Below are positions 7,761 through 15,954 of a DNA stretch of 64,000 nucleotides, in pieces; position 1 is the stretch's first letter; each line of letters begins with the position of its first letter. This DNA comes from Candidatus Caccoplasma merdavium (lineage in GTDB: Bacteria; Bacteroidota; Bacteroidia; Bacteroidales; UBA11471). The stretch spans positions 1 through 64,000 of the forward strand of contig DVLI01000019.1 of NCBI GenBank assembly GCA_018715595.1, written 5' to 3'. Both the position numbers and the translations under genes were made by a program. The notes under the pieces are model-generated. The model was given only the letters and a program-made list of their open reading frames with translations. It had not been told where the DNA came from and ran no database searches.

Positions 7761-8927
7761 ATGAGCGACCAACGTTATAACTTGCGAGGCGTGTCGGCCT
7801 CGAAAGAAGATGTGCACAACGCCATCAAGAACATCGACAAAGGCATTTTCCCCAAAGCCTTCTGCAAGATTATTCCCGATATTTTGGGCGGAGACCCCCT
7901 TTATTGCAATATCATGCACGCCGACGGTGCCGGGACGAAATCGTCACTGGCCTACATGTATTGGCGCGAGACGGGCGACCTCTCGGTGTGGAAAGGCATT
8001 GCCCAAGATGCTTTGATCATGAACATCGACGACTTGTTGTGCGTGGGTGCCACCGATAACATTCTGGTATCTTCGACCATCGGCCGCAACAAGTTGCTGG
8101 TGCCGGGCGAAGTGATTTCGGCCATCATCAACGGTACCGACGAGTTGCTGGCCGAGTTGCGCGACATGGGCGTCGGCGTCTATGCCACCGGCGGGGAGAC
8201 TGCCGATGTGGGCGACCTGGTGCGTACCATCATCGTCGACAGTACCGTGACCTGTCGCATGAAACGCAGCGATGTTGTCGACAATGCCCACATACGGCCC
8301 GGCGATGTGATTGTGGGCATGGCCTCCTACGGGCAAGCCACTTATGAGAAATCATATAATGGCGGTATGGGCAGCAACGGGCTGACTTCGGCGCGCCATG
8401 ATGTCTTTGCCAAATATTTGGCCGAGAAATATCCCGAGAGTTACGATGCCGCCGTGCCCGATGAATTGGTCTATTCGGGCAAGCTGAAATTGACCGATGC
8501 CATTGCCGAGCTGGGTATCGATGCCGGCAAACTGGTTCTCTCTCCCACACGCACTTATGCGCCGGTCATCAAGAAGGTGCTCGATGAGTTGCGCCCCCAA
8601 GTGCACGGCATGGTACACTGTTCGGGCGGTGCGCAGACCAAGGTGATGCACTTTGTCGAAAATATGCTGGTGGTCAAGAACAACCTCTTCCCGGTACCTC
8701 CTCTCTTCCGCATCATTCGCGAACAGTCGGGCACCGATTGGCAAGAGATGTATAAGGTATTCAACATGGGGCATCGCATGGAGGTGTATATCGCGCCCGA
8801 GTATGCCCAGACGGTTATCGACATTACCCGTTCGTTTGGCATCGATGCGCAGATTGTGGGGTATGTTGCTCCTGCCGAGAAGAACAAACTCGTCATCGAG
8901 TCGGAGTTTGGCCGTTTCGAATATTGA
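7761..8927 (+). CDS. purM: phosphoribosylformylglycinamidine cyclo-ligase (PurM, Bacteroidota type)
   Basis: AIR synthetase, fifth step of purine synthesis, closing the imidazole ring of FGAM with ATP. The 388-residue protein is of the AIRS/PurM fold: the N-terminal beta-strand loop with HADGAGTKSSLAYMYWRETGD, NIDDLLCVGATDNILVSSTIGRN, the GGETADVGDLVRT motif and a Gly-rich SYNGGMGSNGLTSAR loop. It is somewhat longer than E. coli PurM, as usual in this phylum. The ATG at 7761 was chosen over a TTG at 7740 because the TTG lies inside the -7 box of a well-formed promoter. It stands alone and ends at a strong bidirectional terminator. Confidence 0.88.
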   Translation: MSDQRYNLRGVSASKEDVHNAIKNIDKGIFPKAFCKIIPDILGGDPLYCNIMHADGAGTKSSLAYMYWRETGDLSVWKGIAQDALIMNIDDLLCVGATDNILVSSTIGRNKLLVPGEVISAIINGTDELLAELRDMGVGVYATGGETADVGDLVRTIIVDSTVTCRMKRSDVVDNAHIRPGDVIVGMASYGQATYEKSYNGGMGSNGLTSARHDVFAKYLAEKYPESYDAAVPDELVYSGKLKLTDAIAELGIDAGKLVLSPTRTYAPVIKKVLDELRPQVHGMVHCSGGAQTKVMHFVENMLVVKNNLFPVPPLFRIIREQSGTDWQEMYKVFNMGHRMEVYIAPEYAQTVIDITRSFGIDAQIVGYVAPAEKNKLVIESEFGRFEY

Positions 8928-8975
8928 TTTTGACAAGATATTGCGGCCTCTTTTTAGAACGTCCATTCCTATATA

Positions 8976-9010
8976 AAAGAGCCCCGTCGGGATTCCCGAC
9001 GGGGCTCTTT
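8976..9010. terminator. bidirectional terminator between purM and the GH105 gene
   Basis: A perfect 16-bp inverted repeat (AAAGAGCCCCGTCGGG and its complement) with a 3-nt centre, flanked by T-rich runs on both sides, sits between two convergent genes. Confidence 0.9.
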
Positions 9011-9036
9011 CCGTTTTTTTTTTAGTCGTTTTGCCG

Positions 9037-10443
9037 TTAGGGCTTTGTCGTGACGCATTTGGAGTATTCCACCGTTCCGTCGGAATAGACCCGTTTCACG
9101 ATTGTCACGCCGTTGTCGATTTCGGGCAAACGGGTACCGTTTATCGAATAATATTCGGTCTGCATTACCGTGCGAGTCGTTGATGTCTCGTCGAGCCGGC
9201 TTGGGTCGGTCGTGTTGAGGTCGACATCGCCCAACTGGTACACTTCGGCCGCAGCCAGCAGGAAGCAGCCGATGCCGAAATCTTCAAAGTCGGGAACGTG
9301 GGTGCGGGTTACCGGCTGTCCGTCTTCGGGCTTGGAGCCGCTGCCTTGCACATACCCCAGGAACCCGTCTTCCCCGACGGCTTGGTGGCAGAGGGCGTTC
9401 CAGCCCTTGACGACATGAGGAATGTAGGTCGTGCTGTCGAGAATGCCGCTGCGTATGCCGTAGGCCATGCCGGCCACGAAAAGTGCGGTGCCCGAGGTTT
9501 CAGGGCCTTCGGCTTCGGCCGACCCGTAGTTGGTCGGTGCGGCCAGGCTCACCGGCCAAAAACCGTCTTCGCGCTGGCAGGCGGCCAGGGCTTCCGATAT
9601 GGCAACGAAGTCGGTGATGTATTGCTCTTTGTGGCACAAGGTGTCGGGTCCATACTGCATGACCCGCATCAGTGCCGTGTAGACCCACCCGTTGCCCCGC
9701 GACCAGTAGCAAGGCTTGTCGGTCTCGACCTTGTCGGTGTAGGGCGGGTCGAATTGATAGTCGCGGTACCACAGCCCGTCGCTTTCGTTGAACAGGGGAG
9801 AGCCTTTCCCTTTGCCCGTGCTCGATTGCCCGGCATCGCCGTGCTTGTCGCGGGTGAACATATACATCTTATACATGTATTCGAAGTAGCGGTCGTCGTT
9901 CTCGATGCGCCCCAACTGGGCATAGATGGGCATGGCCATGTGTATGGCGTCGATCCAATACCAGTCGTCGATGCTTTGCCGCTCATACATCAATTTGTTG
10001 ATGTGCGCGGTGATGTGCGTCTTGCGTATGGTCTGTGTGGTGTCGAGCAGGTACATGTCGAGGTAGGCCATGCCGCAGCAATGGAAGTCGGCATTGGAGG
10101 GCGCACTTGTGTCGTTCGAAATCCATTTGTGGAAGTCGCCCCATTCCTGCGTGTAGTCATACCAGCGCTCGATGGGAGTTTGTCGGTACATGGACATCAG
10201 CCCCTCGTAATAGACTCCGCGCGTCCAGATGCGGCTGTTGCGTTTCTTTCCTTCCACATAGGAATTGGTCGTGGGGTCGGGGTAGGTGCGCATGAAATAG
10301 TCGTTTACCAGCGAGGCGTAGTAAAATGTAGAGTCGCGCGAGATGACTTTTAGCGGGTCGGTTCCGGTCGTTTCTGCGGCCGACCACCCTGTTGCTCCGC
10401 ACAAGAAAAACAGTGTGATGAGGATAGAACGGTGTTTAAACAT
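9037..10443 (-). CDS. secreted GH105/GH88-family unsaturated uronyl hydrolase
   Basis: A 468-residue secreted glycosidase that would remove the unsaturated uronic acid from the non-reducing end of pectin or rhamnogalacturonan fragments made by lyases. Signal peptide MFKHRSILITLFFLCGATGWSAA; (alpha/alpha)6 barrel with DDWYWIDAIHMAMP, CYWSRGNGWVYTAL (the RGNGW motif) and DGFWP. The C-terminal 40 residues (YYSINGTRLPE...GVTIVKRVYSDG) form a short tail like the sorting-type domain of many Bacteroidales secreted proteins. The ATG at 10443 is preferred to a TTG seven codons upstream, as it starts the signal peptide. It works in the same degradation route as the GH28 and PL1 genes at 43-47 kb. A -7 box (TATATTTG) lies about 20 nt upstream. 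Confidence 0.85.
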   Translation of the reverse strand: MFKHRSILITLFFLCGATGWSAAETTGTDPLKVISRDSTFYYASLVNDYFMRTYPDPTTNSYVEGKKRNSRIWTRGVYYEGLMSMYRQTPIERWYDYTQEWGDFHKWISNDTSAPSNADFHCCGMAYLDMYLLDTTQTIRKTHITAHINKLMYERQSIDDWYWIDAIHMAMPIYAQLGRIENDDRYFEYMYKMYMFTRDKHGDAGQSSTGKGKGSPLFNESDGLWYRDYQFDPPYTDKVETDKPCYWSRGNGWVYTALMRVMQYGPDTLCHKEQYITDFVAISEALAACQREDGFWPVSLAAPTNYGSAEAEGPETSGTALFVAGMAYGIRSGILDSTTYIPHVVKGWNALCHQAVGEDGFLGYVQGSGSKPEDGQPVTRTHVPDFEDFGIGCFLLAAAEVYQLGDVDLNTTDPSRLDETSTTRTVMQTEYYSINGTRLPEIDNGVTIVKRVYSDGTVEYSKCVTTKP

Positions 10444-10616
10444 GGTTAAAATCTTTTTCTGCAAATATATTGCATTATTATAGAAAATGCCGCTTTTAAT
10501 ACTTTAAATTCCCCCAAAAAAAGATTTTATAAGCGCAAAACTCGTAAAAGAATCAAAAAAAGTGGCTATGCCCCAAAAATAATGACAGTGAGTGTGTGTA
10601 TTATCGTTTTTTTTCA

Positions 10617-10624
10617 TACTTTTG
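10617..10624 (+). promoter_or_regulatory. -7 box before the acidic protein gene
   Basis: TACTTTTG fits TAnnTTTG, 20 nt before the ATG; a TGTG (10595-10598) 18 nt upstream is a poor -33 candidate. Confidence 0.4.
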
Positions 10625-10644
10625 TAGGTAAAAACGTTGAAATA

Positions 10645-11667
10645 ATGTTGGATTCTCGCATAGAACACATAAATGCGACACTGGCGGAGCTGACCGAGCT
10701 GATGCAGCTTGTAGCAAAAAGTTACCCCGATGTGCCGGCCATTTTATGTAAAATTTCTCTCGAAAAGGGAGAACAGTTGTGTGAAGAGCTTCGGACATTA
10801 AACACTGTTAAAGAGAATGTTCCGTCTTTGGAACACACTGCCGGTGACGAAGAGTCGTCATCGTTTTCCGAAGAATGTGGCGCCGAAAAAAAATCTTCTC
10901 CTGTCTCTCCTCTGTCGGAGAATGAAAGCGGGGAGGTTTCGCCCTCGGCCGAGCAGGAAAATGCAGAAAAGGTAGATTTGTCTTGCCGAGAACCTGAAAG
11001 TCGCGATGAAGTCCCGGCCGTCCAACCCTCGCAAGAGGAGGCGGGAGAGGAAACGCCGCTCCCTGATGGAGCCTTGGGAAAAGATACCGCCGAGGTGCTT
11101 TTTGCATGGGATACCACCGAAGAAGAGTTTTGCCTGTTCGATCGGGTTCCCGATGCGCAAGCCGCCAAAGAGGAAGATGCCGTTGAGCAGAATCCGGTTT
11201 CGGAAATGAATATTGATACCCCCCAAACCGCGGAAGAATATCCGAAGGAGGACGAGCCGGAAGTGCCGGTTTCGACCGTAGCCACTCCGGGTGAAGAGGC
11301 CCCCGATGAAGAAGCCGGCGATGCACCTGTCGGAGATGACGCCGATGTTCACGGGCAAGTTATCCTTGAAAAGTCGGAATCGACACCGGAAGCCAATGTA
11401 GAAGTGGAGTCGCCATCTTCGATAGAAGAAGCGCACCCGGCCTATCGCGAGTTGCAAAAAATGATGAGTATCAACGACCGTTTTTTGTTCAGGAGGGAAT
11501 TGTTCGATAGTGATGGCGAGTTGATGAGTCAAACCATCGACGCGCTGAATGACATAACGTCATACGAAGAGTCGTTGGCGTACCTGCACAGCCACTTCAT
11601 GTGGGATTTTGAGTCGGAGACATTTGAATTGTTGCGTTCATTGTTGCAACAGCGTTTTGAACCGTAG
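10645..11667 (+). CDS. hypothetical protein with conserved ends and an acidic low-complexity middle
   Basis: A 340-residue cytoplasmic-looking protein, no signal peptide or membrane segment. The first 55 residues (MLDSRIEHINATLAELTELM and on) look helical; residues about 60-260 are a Glu/Ser/Pro-rich, strongly acidic, probably disordered linker; the last 75 residues (YRELQKMMSINDRFLFRRELF ... WDFESETFELLRSLLQQRF) form a compact domain that is common in Bacteroidales hypothetical proteins. The start at 10645 follows a promoter and gives the conserved N-terminal helix. It sits 4 nt before rsmI and is probably co-transcribed with it. No function can be assigned. Confidence 0.7.
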   Translation: MLDSRIEHINATLAELTELMQLVAKSYPDVPAILCKISLEKGEQLCEELRTLNTVKENVPSLEHTAGDEESSSFSEECGAEKKSSPVSPLSENESGEVSPSAEQENAEKVDLSCREPESRDEVPAVQPSQEEAGEETPLPDGALGKDTAEVLFAWDTTEEEFCLFDRVPDAQAAKEEDAVEQNPVSEMNIDTPQTAEEYPKEDEPEVPVSTVATPGEEAPDEEAGDAPVGDDADVHGQVILEKSESTPEANVEVESPSSIEEAHPAYRELQKMMSINDRFLFRRELFDSDGELMSQTIDALNDITSYEESLAYLHSHFMWDFESETFELLRSLLQQRFEP

Positions 11668-11671
11668 CCCG

Positions 11672-12385
11672 ATGTCGAAGCTCTATATAGTCCCCACCCC
11701 GATTGGCAATCTCGAAGACATGACGATGAGAGCCATCAAGGTTTTGCAGGAAGTCGATTGCATACTGGCCGAAGATACCCGCACCAGTGGGATATTGTTG
11801 AAACATTTCGATATAAAGACCCGCATGCAGTCGCACCACAAGTTCAATGAGCACAAGACCGTGGAGGCTGTTGTCGAGCGATTGTTGGCAGGAGAAACCA
11901 TTGCGTTGATTTCCGATGCCGGAACGCCGGCCATATCCGACCCGGGATTCCTTTTGGTGCGAGAAAGCCGCAAAGCCGGAATCCCCGTCGAGTGCCTACC
12001 CGGGCCTACCGCCTTTGTCCCGGCATTGGTCGATTCGGGGTTGCCGTGCGACCGGTTTGCCTTCGAAGGATTCTTGCCGCAGAAAAAAGGACGGGCCACC
12101 CGCTTGGCCGAGTTGGCCGAAGAGTCACGGACGATGATATTTTACGAGTCGCCGTTCCGTCTGGTCAAGACCCTTGTGCAGATGGCCGAAGTGTTCGGCA
12201 TCGGGCGGAATGTCTCGGTGAGTCGGGAAATCTCGAAAATTCACGAGGAGACTTTCAGCGGGACTTTCGAAGAGGTCATCGCTCATTATACCCAACAGGA
12301 ACCTCGCGGCGAATGTGTCATCGTAGTAGCCGGAGATACCGAAGATAAAAAGGAGAAAACCAAGATAAAAGAAAAAGAAGATTAG
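11672..12385 (+). CDS. rsmI: 16S rRNA (cytidine(1402)-2'-O)-methyltransferase RsmI
   Basis: Uses S-adenosylmethionine to methylate the 2'-OH of C1402 in the ribosomal P-site. The 237-residue protein has the tetrapyrrole-methylase fold with all RsmI landmarks: LYIVPTPIGNLEDMTMRAIKVL at the N-terminus, AEDTRTSGILL, ISDAGTPAISDPG, the CLPGPTAFVPAL loop and FEGFLPQKKGRA. Family members are usually 230-290 residues, so this is a compact version with a Lys/Glu-rich end. The ATG at 11672 is used because the frame upstream overlaps the preceding gene. Confidence 0.95.
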   Translation: MSKLYIVPTPIGNLEDMTMRAIKVLQEVDCILAEDTRTSGILLKHFDIKTRMQSHHKFNEHKTVEAVVERLLAGETIALISDAGTPAISDPGFLLVRESRKAGIPVECLPGPTAFVPALVDSGLPCDRFAFEGFLPQKKGRATRLAELAEESRTMIFYESPFRLVKTLVQMAEVFGIGRNVSVSREISKIHEETFSGTFEEVIAHYTQQEPRGECVIVVAGDTEDKKEKTKIKEKED

Positions 12386-12422
12386 ACAATAACTCAAAAA
12401 CAACTCTTAAAACAAGAAAATT

Positions 12423-13262
12423 ATGAAAAAAGTAGTGTTAAGTATGGCTGCCCTCTCGATGCTTTTCATCGTAGCATGCCAGGGTCCCAAAAAAGAAATC
12501 GCACGTTTGCAATTTCAAAACGATTCCATCGCTCAAATCAATGCACGCTTGACTTCTGACATCGAAGAATTGCTGCAAATGATCGATGAAATCGAAACAA
12601 ACTTCACTCAAATCAACAAAACCGAAGCTGCTTTGAACCAAGCTCAGGGCGAACGTCTGAAAGCCTCCATCGCTCAGATCATCGACCAGCTCAAAGACAA
12701 CCAGGAAAAAATTGCCAACCTCGAAAAACAGGTAAAAAACCGCAATTACAGAATCTCTGGCTTGAATAAGACCATCGAGCGTCTCAAAGCCGAGAACGAA
12801 GAGAAAGCTGCCATGATCACCGCTCTCCAAGCCGAATTGGCTCAACGCGATGCTCAAATCAAAGAACTTGATGCTTCTATCGCTTCTTTGAACAGCAAAC
12901 TCGATGCCCTCTCGAACGAGAACAAAGATCAACAAGATCAACTCAACGCTCAGGATCAAGCTCTCAACACCGTATTCTACACCATCGGTACCAAGAAAGA
13001 ACTCAAAGCCAAAGGTATCCTCGAAGGTGGTATCCTCAAAGTGAAAACCCTCCAAGGTGTAGTAAACGATGCCGACTTTACCAAAGCCGACCTCCGCAAC
13101 GTACCTTCAATTCCTCTGAATGTGAAGAAAGCTACGCTCATGACTTCGCACCCCGAAGGTTCTTACACTTTCGTAAAAGAAGGCAAAGTTATCACCGAGC
13201 TCTCTATCACCAACCCCGAGGAATTCTGGAGCGTATCGAAATATCTCGTAATCCGCATCTAA
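12423..13262 (+). CDS. coiled-coil surface lipoprotein, possibly Cbp1-type adhesin
   Basis: A 279-residue predicted lipoprotein: signal peptide with lipobox LFIVAC (Cys19), then about 160 residues of heptad-rich coiled coil (QFQNDSIAQINARL ... LDALSNENKDQQDQ), then a compact C-terminal domain (GTKKELKAKGILEGG ... NVKKATLMTSHPEGSYTF ... ITNPEEFWSVSKYLVI). The C-terminal domain resembles proteins annotated as Cbp1-family collagen-binding adhesins in Bacteroidota; that name is a database convention I recall and the binding activity is not shown. The base composition is more AT-rich and codon use more biased (CTC AAA, GCT, CAA) than neighbours, as expected for a highly expressed protein. Confidence 0.7.
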   Translation: MKKVVLSMAALSMLFIVACQGPKKEIARLQFQNDSIAQINARLTSDIEELLQMIDEIETNFTQINKTEAALNQAQGERLKASIAQIIDQLKDNQEKIANLEKQVKNRNYRISGLNKTIERLKAENEEKAAMITALQAELAQRDAQIKELDASIASLNSKLDALSNENKDQQDQLNAQDQALNTVFYTIGTKKELKAKGILEGGILKVKTLQGVVNDADFTKADLRNVPSIPLNVKKATLMTSHPEGSYTFVKEGKVITELSITNPEEFWSVSKYLVIRI

Positions 13263-13276
13263 TATAGCGGTAAAAC

Positions 13277-14047
13277 GTGACCGTGCCTCCATTCCGTCAT
13301 GTATTCATCGACCTCGATGATACGTTATGGGATTTTAAGAGCAATTCCTACCGGGCCTTGAAAGTCGTCTACGACGCCTATTCGTTGGCCGGTTATTACC
13401 CGCGGTTCGATGATTTCTATCGGGCTTACAGCGAAAAAAACGCCGAACTATGGAACCTCTATCACCACGGTCGCATTACGCGAGATGAATTGATTGCCGA
13501 ACGTTTTCGCTACCCCTTGCAGCGGGTGGGCGTCTACGACCCCGGCATCACTCCACAACTCAATCAGACCTATCTCTCGGCTTTGTCCGAGCAGATAGGT
13601 CTGTATTTTTATGCCCGGGAACTTCTTGCTTATCTCTCGGCACATCATTATACGCTCACCTTGTTGAGCAACGGATTCAGGGAGGTCCAATATAAGAAGC
13701 TCGATAATACCGGCTTACGCCCTTTTTTCGACCACATCGTCCTCTCCGATGAAGTGGGTTTCATGAAGCCGCACCCCGGCATATTTACTTGTGCACTCGG
13801 TCATTTCTCCGCCGCACCGGCCGAAGCCATCATGATAGGAGACAATTTCGAAGCCGACATTCGAGGTGCAGCCCGTGTCGGGATTGCGCAAATCTATTTT
13901 AATCCCGACAATAAGCCGCTGCCACCACTTGCCGATGCTGCCCGGCCCGCGAACCGGGCGCAGGCCGGCCTCTGTCCCGAACAATTCGCTGTCGGCTGTC
14001 CCACTTACCAGGTCACCTCCCTCCGGGAGATAACGTCCATTCTCTGA
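13277..14047 (+). CDS. YjjG-like HAD-family (pyrimidine) nucleotidase
   Basis: A 256-residue HAD hydrolase with an alpha-helical cap. Motif I is DLDDTLWDF, motif II LLSNGF, motif III around FMKPHPGIF, motif IV IMIGDNFEADIRGA. This set and the length match YjjG-type noncanonical pyrimidine nucleotidases, which clean nucleotide pools. The only start compatible with the conserved N-terminus is GTG: 13277, or 13283 two codons later. It follows the lipoprotein gene by 14 nt. The last 40 residues are Pro/Ala-rich and less conserved. Exact substrate unproven. Confidence 0.8.
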   Translation: MTVPPFRHVFIDLDDTLWDFKSNSYRALKVVYDAYSLAGYYPRFDDFYRAYSEKNAELWNLYHHGRITRDELIAERFRYPLQRVGVYDPGITPQLNQTYLSALSEQIGLYFYARELLAYLSAHHYTLTLLSNGFREVQYKKLDNTGLRPFFDHIVLSDEVGFMKPHPGIFTCALGHFSAAPAEAIMIGDNFEADIRGAARVGIAQIYFNPDNKPLPPLADAARPANRAQAGLCPEQFAVGCPTYQVTSLREITSIL

Positions 14048-14077
14048 CAGCTTCCGGGAAAACAGATGCGATAAAAA

Positions 14078-14117
14078 ACGGCACCGCCCCTGCAAGGAGT
14101 TGCAGGGGCGGTGCCGT
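14078..14117. terminator. bidirectional terminator between the HAD gene and the LytTR operon
   Basis: A perfect 18-bp stem (ACGGCACCGCCCCTGCAA with its complement) around a GGAG loop lies between convergent genes; A-rich on the left and T-rich on the right flank. Confidence 0.85.
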
Positions 14118-14131
14118 TGTCGCCTATAAGA

Positions 14132-14866
14132 TTATAATTTCCCGATGATGGAGCGGCGGTTGAGTTGTTCCAGGAGTTGTTCTTTGTAGGAGTCGGAGAT
14201 GGGGATATAGGTTTTCCCGAAAACGATGCGGTTGCGCTCGATGATTTTGATTTTGTCCATCTGCACGATGAACGAGCGATGTACGCGCACAAAGCGCTCT
14301 GAGGGTAATTGCTCTTCGAGCGATTTAAGGCTCATGAGGGACAGAACGGGGTGTATCTCGTCTTCGACATATATCTTTACATAGTCTTTGAGCCCTTCGA
14401 TGTAGAGTATCTTGTCGAGGTCGATTTGAATCAGGCGGTATTCGCTTTTTACAAATATCGATTGAGGCGTTGTGGCTTGCTGTGAGGCGGGTTGTTGATT
14501 TTTCATCTCAAACCACCGCCGGGCTTTCTCGCAGGCTTGCAGGAAGTCGGCATAGGAGAACGGTTTGAGCAGATAGTCGAGTGCATTTACGCGGTAACTG
14601 TCGACGGCATATTGCTCAAAGGCCGTGGTGAAGATAATGCGGCAGCGGTCGCCTATGATGCGTGAAAATTCCAGCCCGTTTACTTCGGGCATCTGTATGT
14701 CGAGAAAAAGCAAATCGAGGGGTTCTCCCCGGGTGATTTCTTCCATGGCCCTGATGGCACTGGTATAGGAGCCCGACAATTCGAGGAAGGGCGTCTTTTC
14801 TACATAGCTTTTCAGCAGGCACACGGCCAGCGGTTCATCATCGATGATGGCGCATTTCAATTTCAT
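14132..14866 (-). CDS. LytTR-type response regulator
   Basis: A 244-residue DNA-binding response regulator. The receiver domain (1-120) has the acidic pair DDE near residue 10 and the phosphoacceptor in LDLLFLDIQMPEVNG (Asp56). A Gln-rich linker (about 125-140) leads to a C-terminal LytTR DNA-binding domain (FVKSEYRLIQIDLDKILYIEGLKDYVKIY ... FVRVHRSFIVQMDKI). Its start overlaps the kinase gene by 4 bp. It is the last gene of the tolC-macA-macB operon, so it probably adjusts that exporter or responds with it; this is inferred from position. Confidence 0.93.
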   Translation of the reverse strand: MKLKCAIIDDEPLAVCLLKSYVEKTPFLELSGSYTSAIRAMEEITRGEPLDLLFLDIQMPEVNGLEFSRIIGDRCRIIFTTAFEQYAVDSYRVNALDYLLKPFSYADFLQACEKARRWFEMKNQQPASQQATTPQSIFVKSEYRLIQIDLDKILYIEGLKDYVKIYVEDEIHPVLSLMSLKSLEEQLPSERFVRVHRSFIVQMDKIKIIERNRIVFGKTYIPISDSYKEQLLEQLNRRSIIGKL

Positions 14867-15939
14867 GACAGTGTGTGTTGGGTCTGTAACGTCAGTTCCG
14901 AGGCATAAGAATATTCGTCCTCCTTTATGGTAAACGTATAACGTCCCGGATATAGTATATCGAGCCTTTTCCGTAAATTGTCGAGACCGATGCCCGACCC
15001 GCTTTTGTCATTGGTGCCTTTGGGGAATCGGCTGTTTTCGATGCGGCACACAACGCGGTTGTCGGCATCGACCGAGATGGCGATGTGCACAAACGACGGT
15101 TGCGTATTGCTGATGCCGTGTTTGAAGGCATTCTCTATCAGCGCGATGAACAGGAGGGGGGCCACTTCGATGCGGGAATACTTCTCGGTGGGAAGGCTCA
15201 CCGTCAATTCGGTATTGGCCGCCAGCCGCAGTCTCATGAGCTCTACATAGTTGTGGATAAAATCTATCTCTTTCGACAACGGTACATATCGTGTCGTGTT
15301 GTCGTAGAGCACATAGCGCATCAGTTTGCTCAGTTCGATAACCGCTTGTTGGGCCTTTTCGGGAGAAAGGTCGATGAGGGAGTAGATGTTGTTCAGGGTA
15401 TTGAAAAGAAAGTGCGGATTGATTTGGCTTTTCAGAGTTTTCAGTTCAGCCTCCACCTTTTCACGCTCCACGGTTTCCAATTCCCTTTCGATCGAAATCC
15501 ATCGGCTGGTCAATTTTACGGCGATGCTCATGCCCACGGCCAAGATGAGCGGAACCATGTCGCGCAGGAAAAATCCGAAAATGCCTTGTATGAGATTTAC
15601 GTCAGGTGGCGGTGGCGGTGTATGACGAGGCGATGCGTCGATGTAGTAATGCCTTATTGCCGTGAGTATAAGTGAGATGCCGATGACAAGAATGACATTG
15701 AACCCATAGAAGTAGATGTTCGACTCCTTTTTGAAGAGGTATTTGTCGATGAGCAGCGTGTAATTGATGTAGAAGACGGCGAGGAGTGACAGCGGAACGA
15801 GTGAAAACCACAGGTAGTGCCTGAAATAGTCGGGCGAACTGTGGTCAGAAAACAGCAGAGGGAGGCCAAAGATGAGGCCCCACCCTGCTATGTGTATGAA
15901 GAGTGTAACTCTTTTGTGATTCTTGTCCCCGGGTTTCAT
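14863..15939 (-). CDS. LytS-type sensor histidine kinase
   Basis: A 358-residue membrane histidine kinase of the His_kinase (LytS/YehU) class. Four hydrophobic segments lie in the first 140 residues with a Pro-rich periplasmic or loop segment between the third and fourth; then a short coiled coil (RELETVEREKVEAELKTLKSQ), the phosphorylation motif INPHFLFNTLNNIYSLI, the N-box ENAFKHGI and the ATP-lid GSGIGLDNLRKRL. It has no recognisable extracellular ligand domain. It is cognate to the LytTR regulator with which it overlaps by 4 bp and follows the MacB permease by 15 nt. Confidence 0.93.
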   Translation of the reverse strand: MKPGDKNHKRVTLFIHIAGWGLIFGLPLLFSDHSSPDYFRHYLWFSLVPLSLLAVFYINYTLLIDKYLFKKESNIYFYGFNVILVIGISLILTAIRHYYIDASPRHTPPPPPDVNLIQGIFGFFLRDMVPLILAVGMSIAVKLTSRWISIERELETVEREKVEAELKTLKSQINPHFLFNTLNNIYSLIDLSPEKAQQAVIELSKLMRYVLYDNTTRYVPLSKEIDFIHNYVELMRLRLAANTELTVSLPTEKYSRIEVAPLLFIALIENAFKHGISNTQPSFVHIAISVDADNRVVCRIENSRFPKGTNDKSGSGIGLDNLRKRLDILYPGRYTFTIKEDEYSYASELTLQTQHTLS

Positions 15940-15954
15940 GCAACAGAAAGGTTT

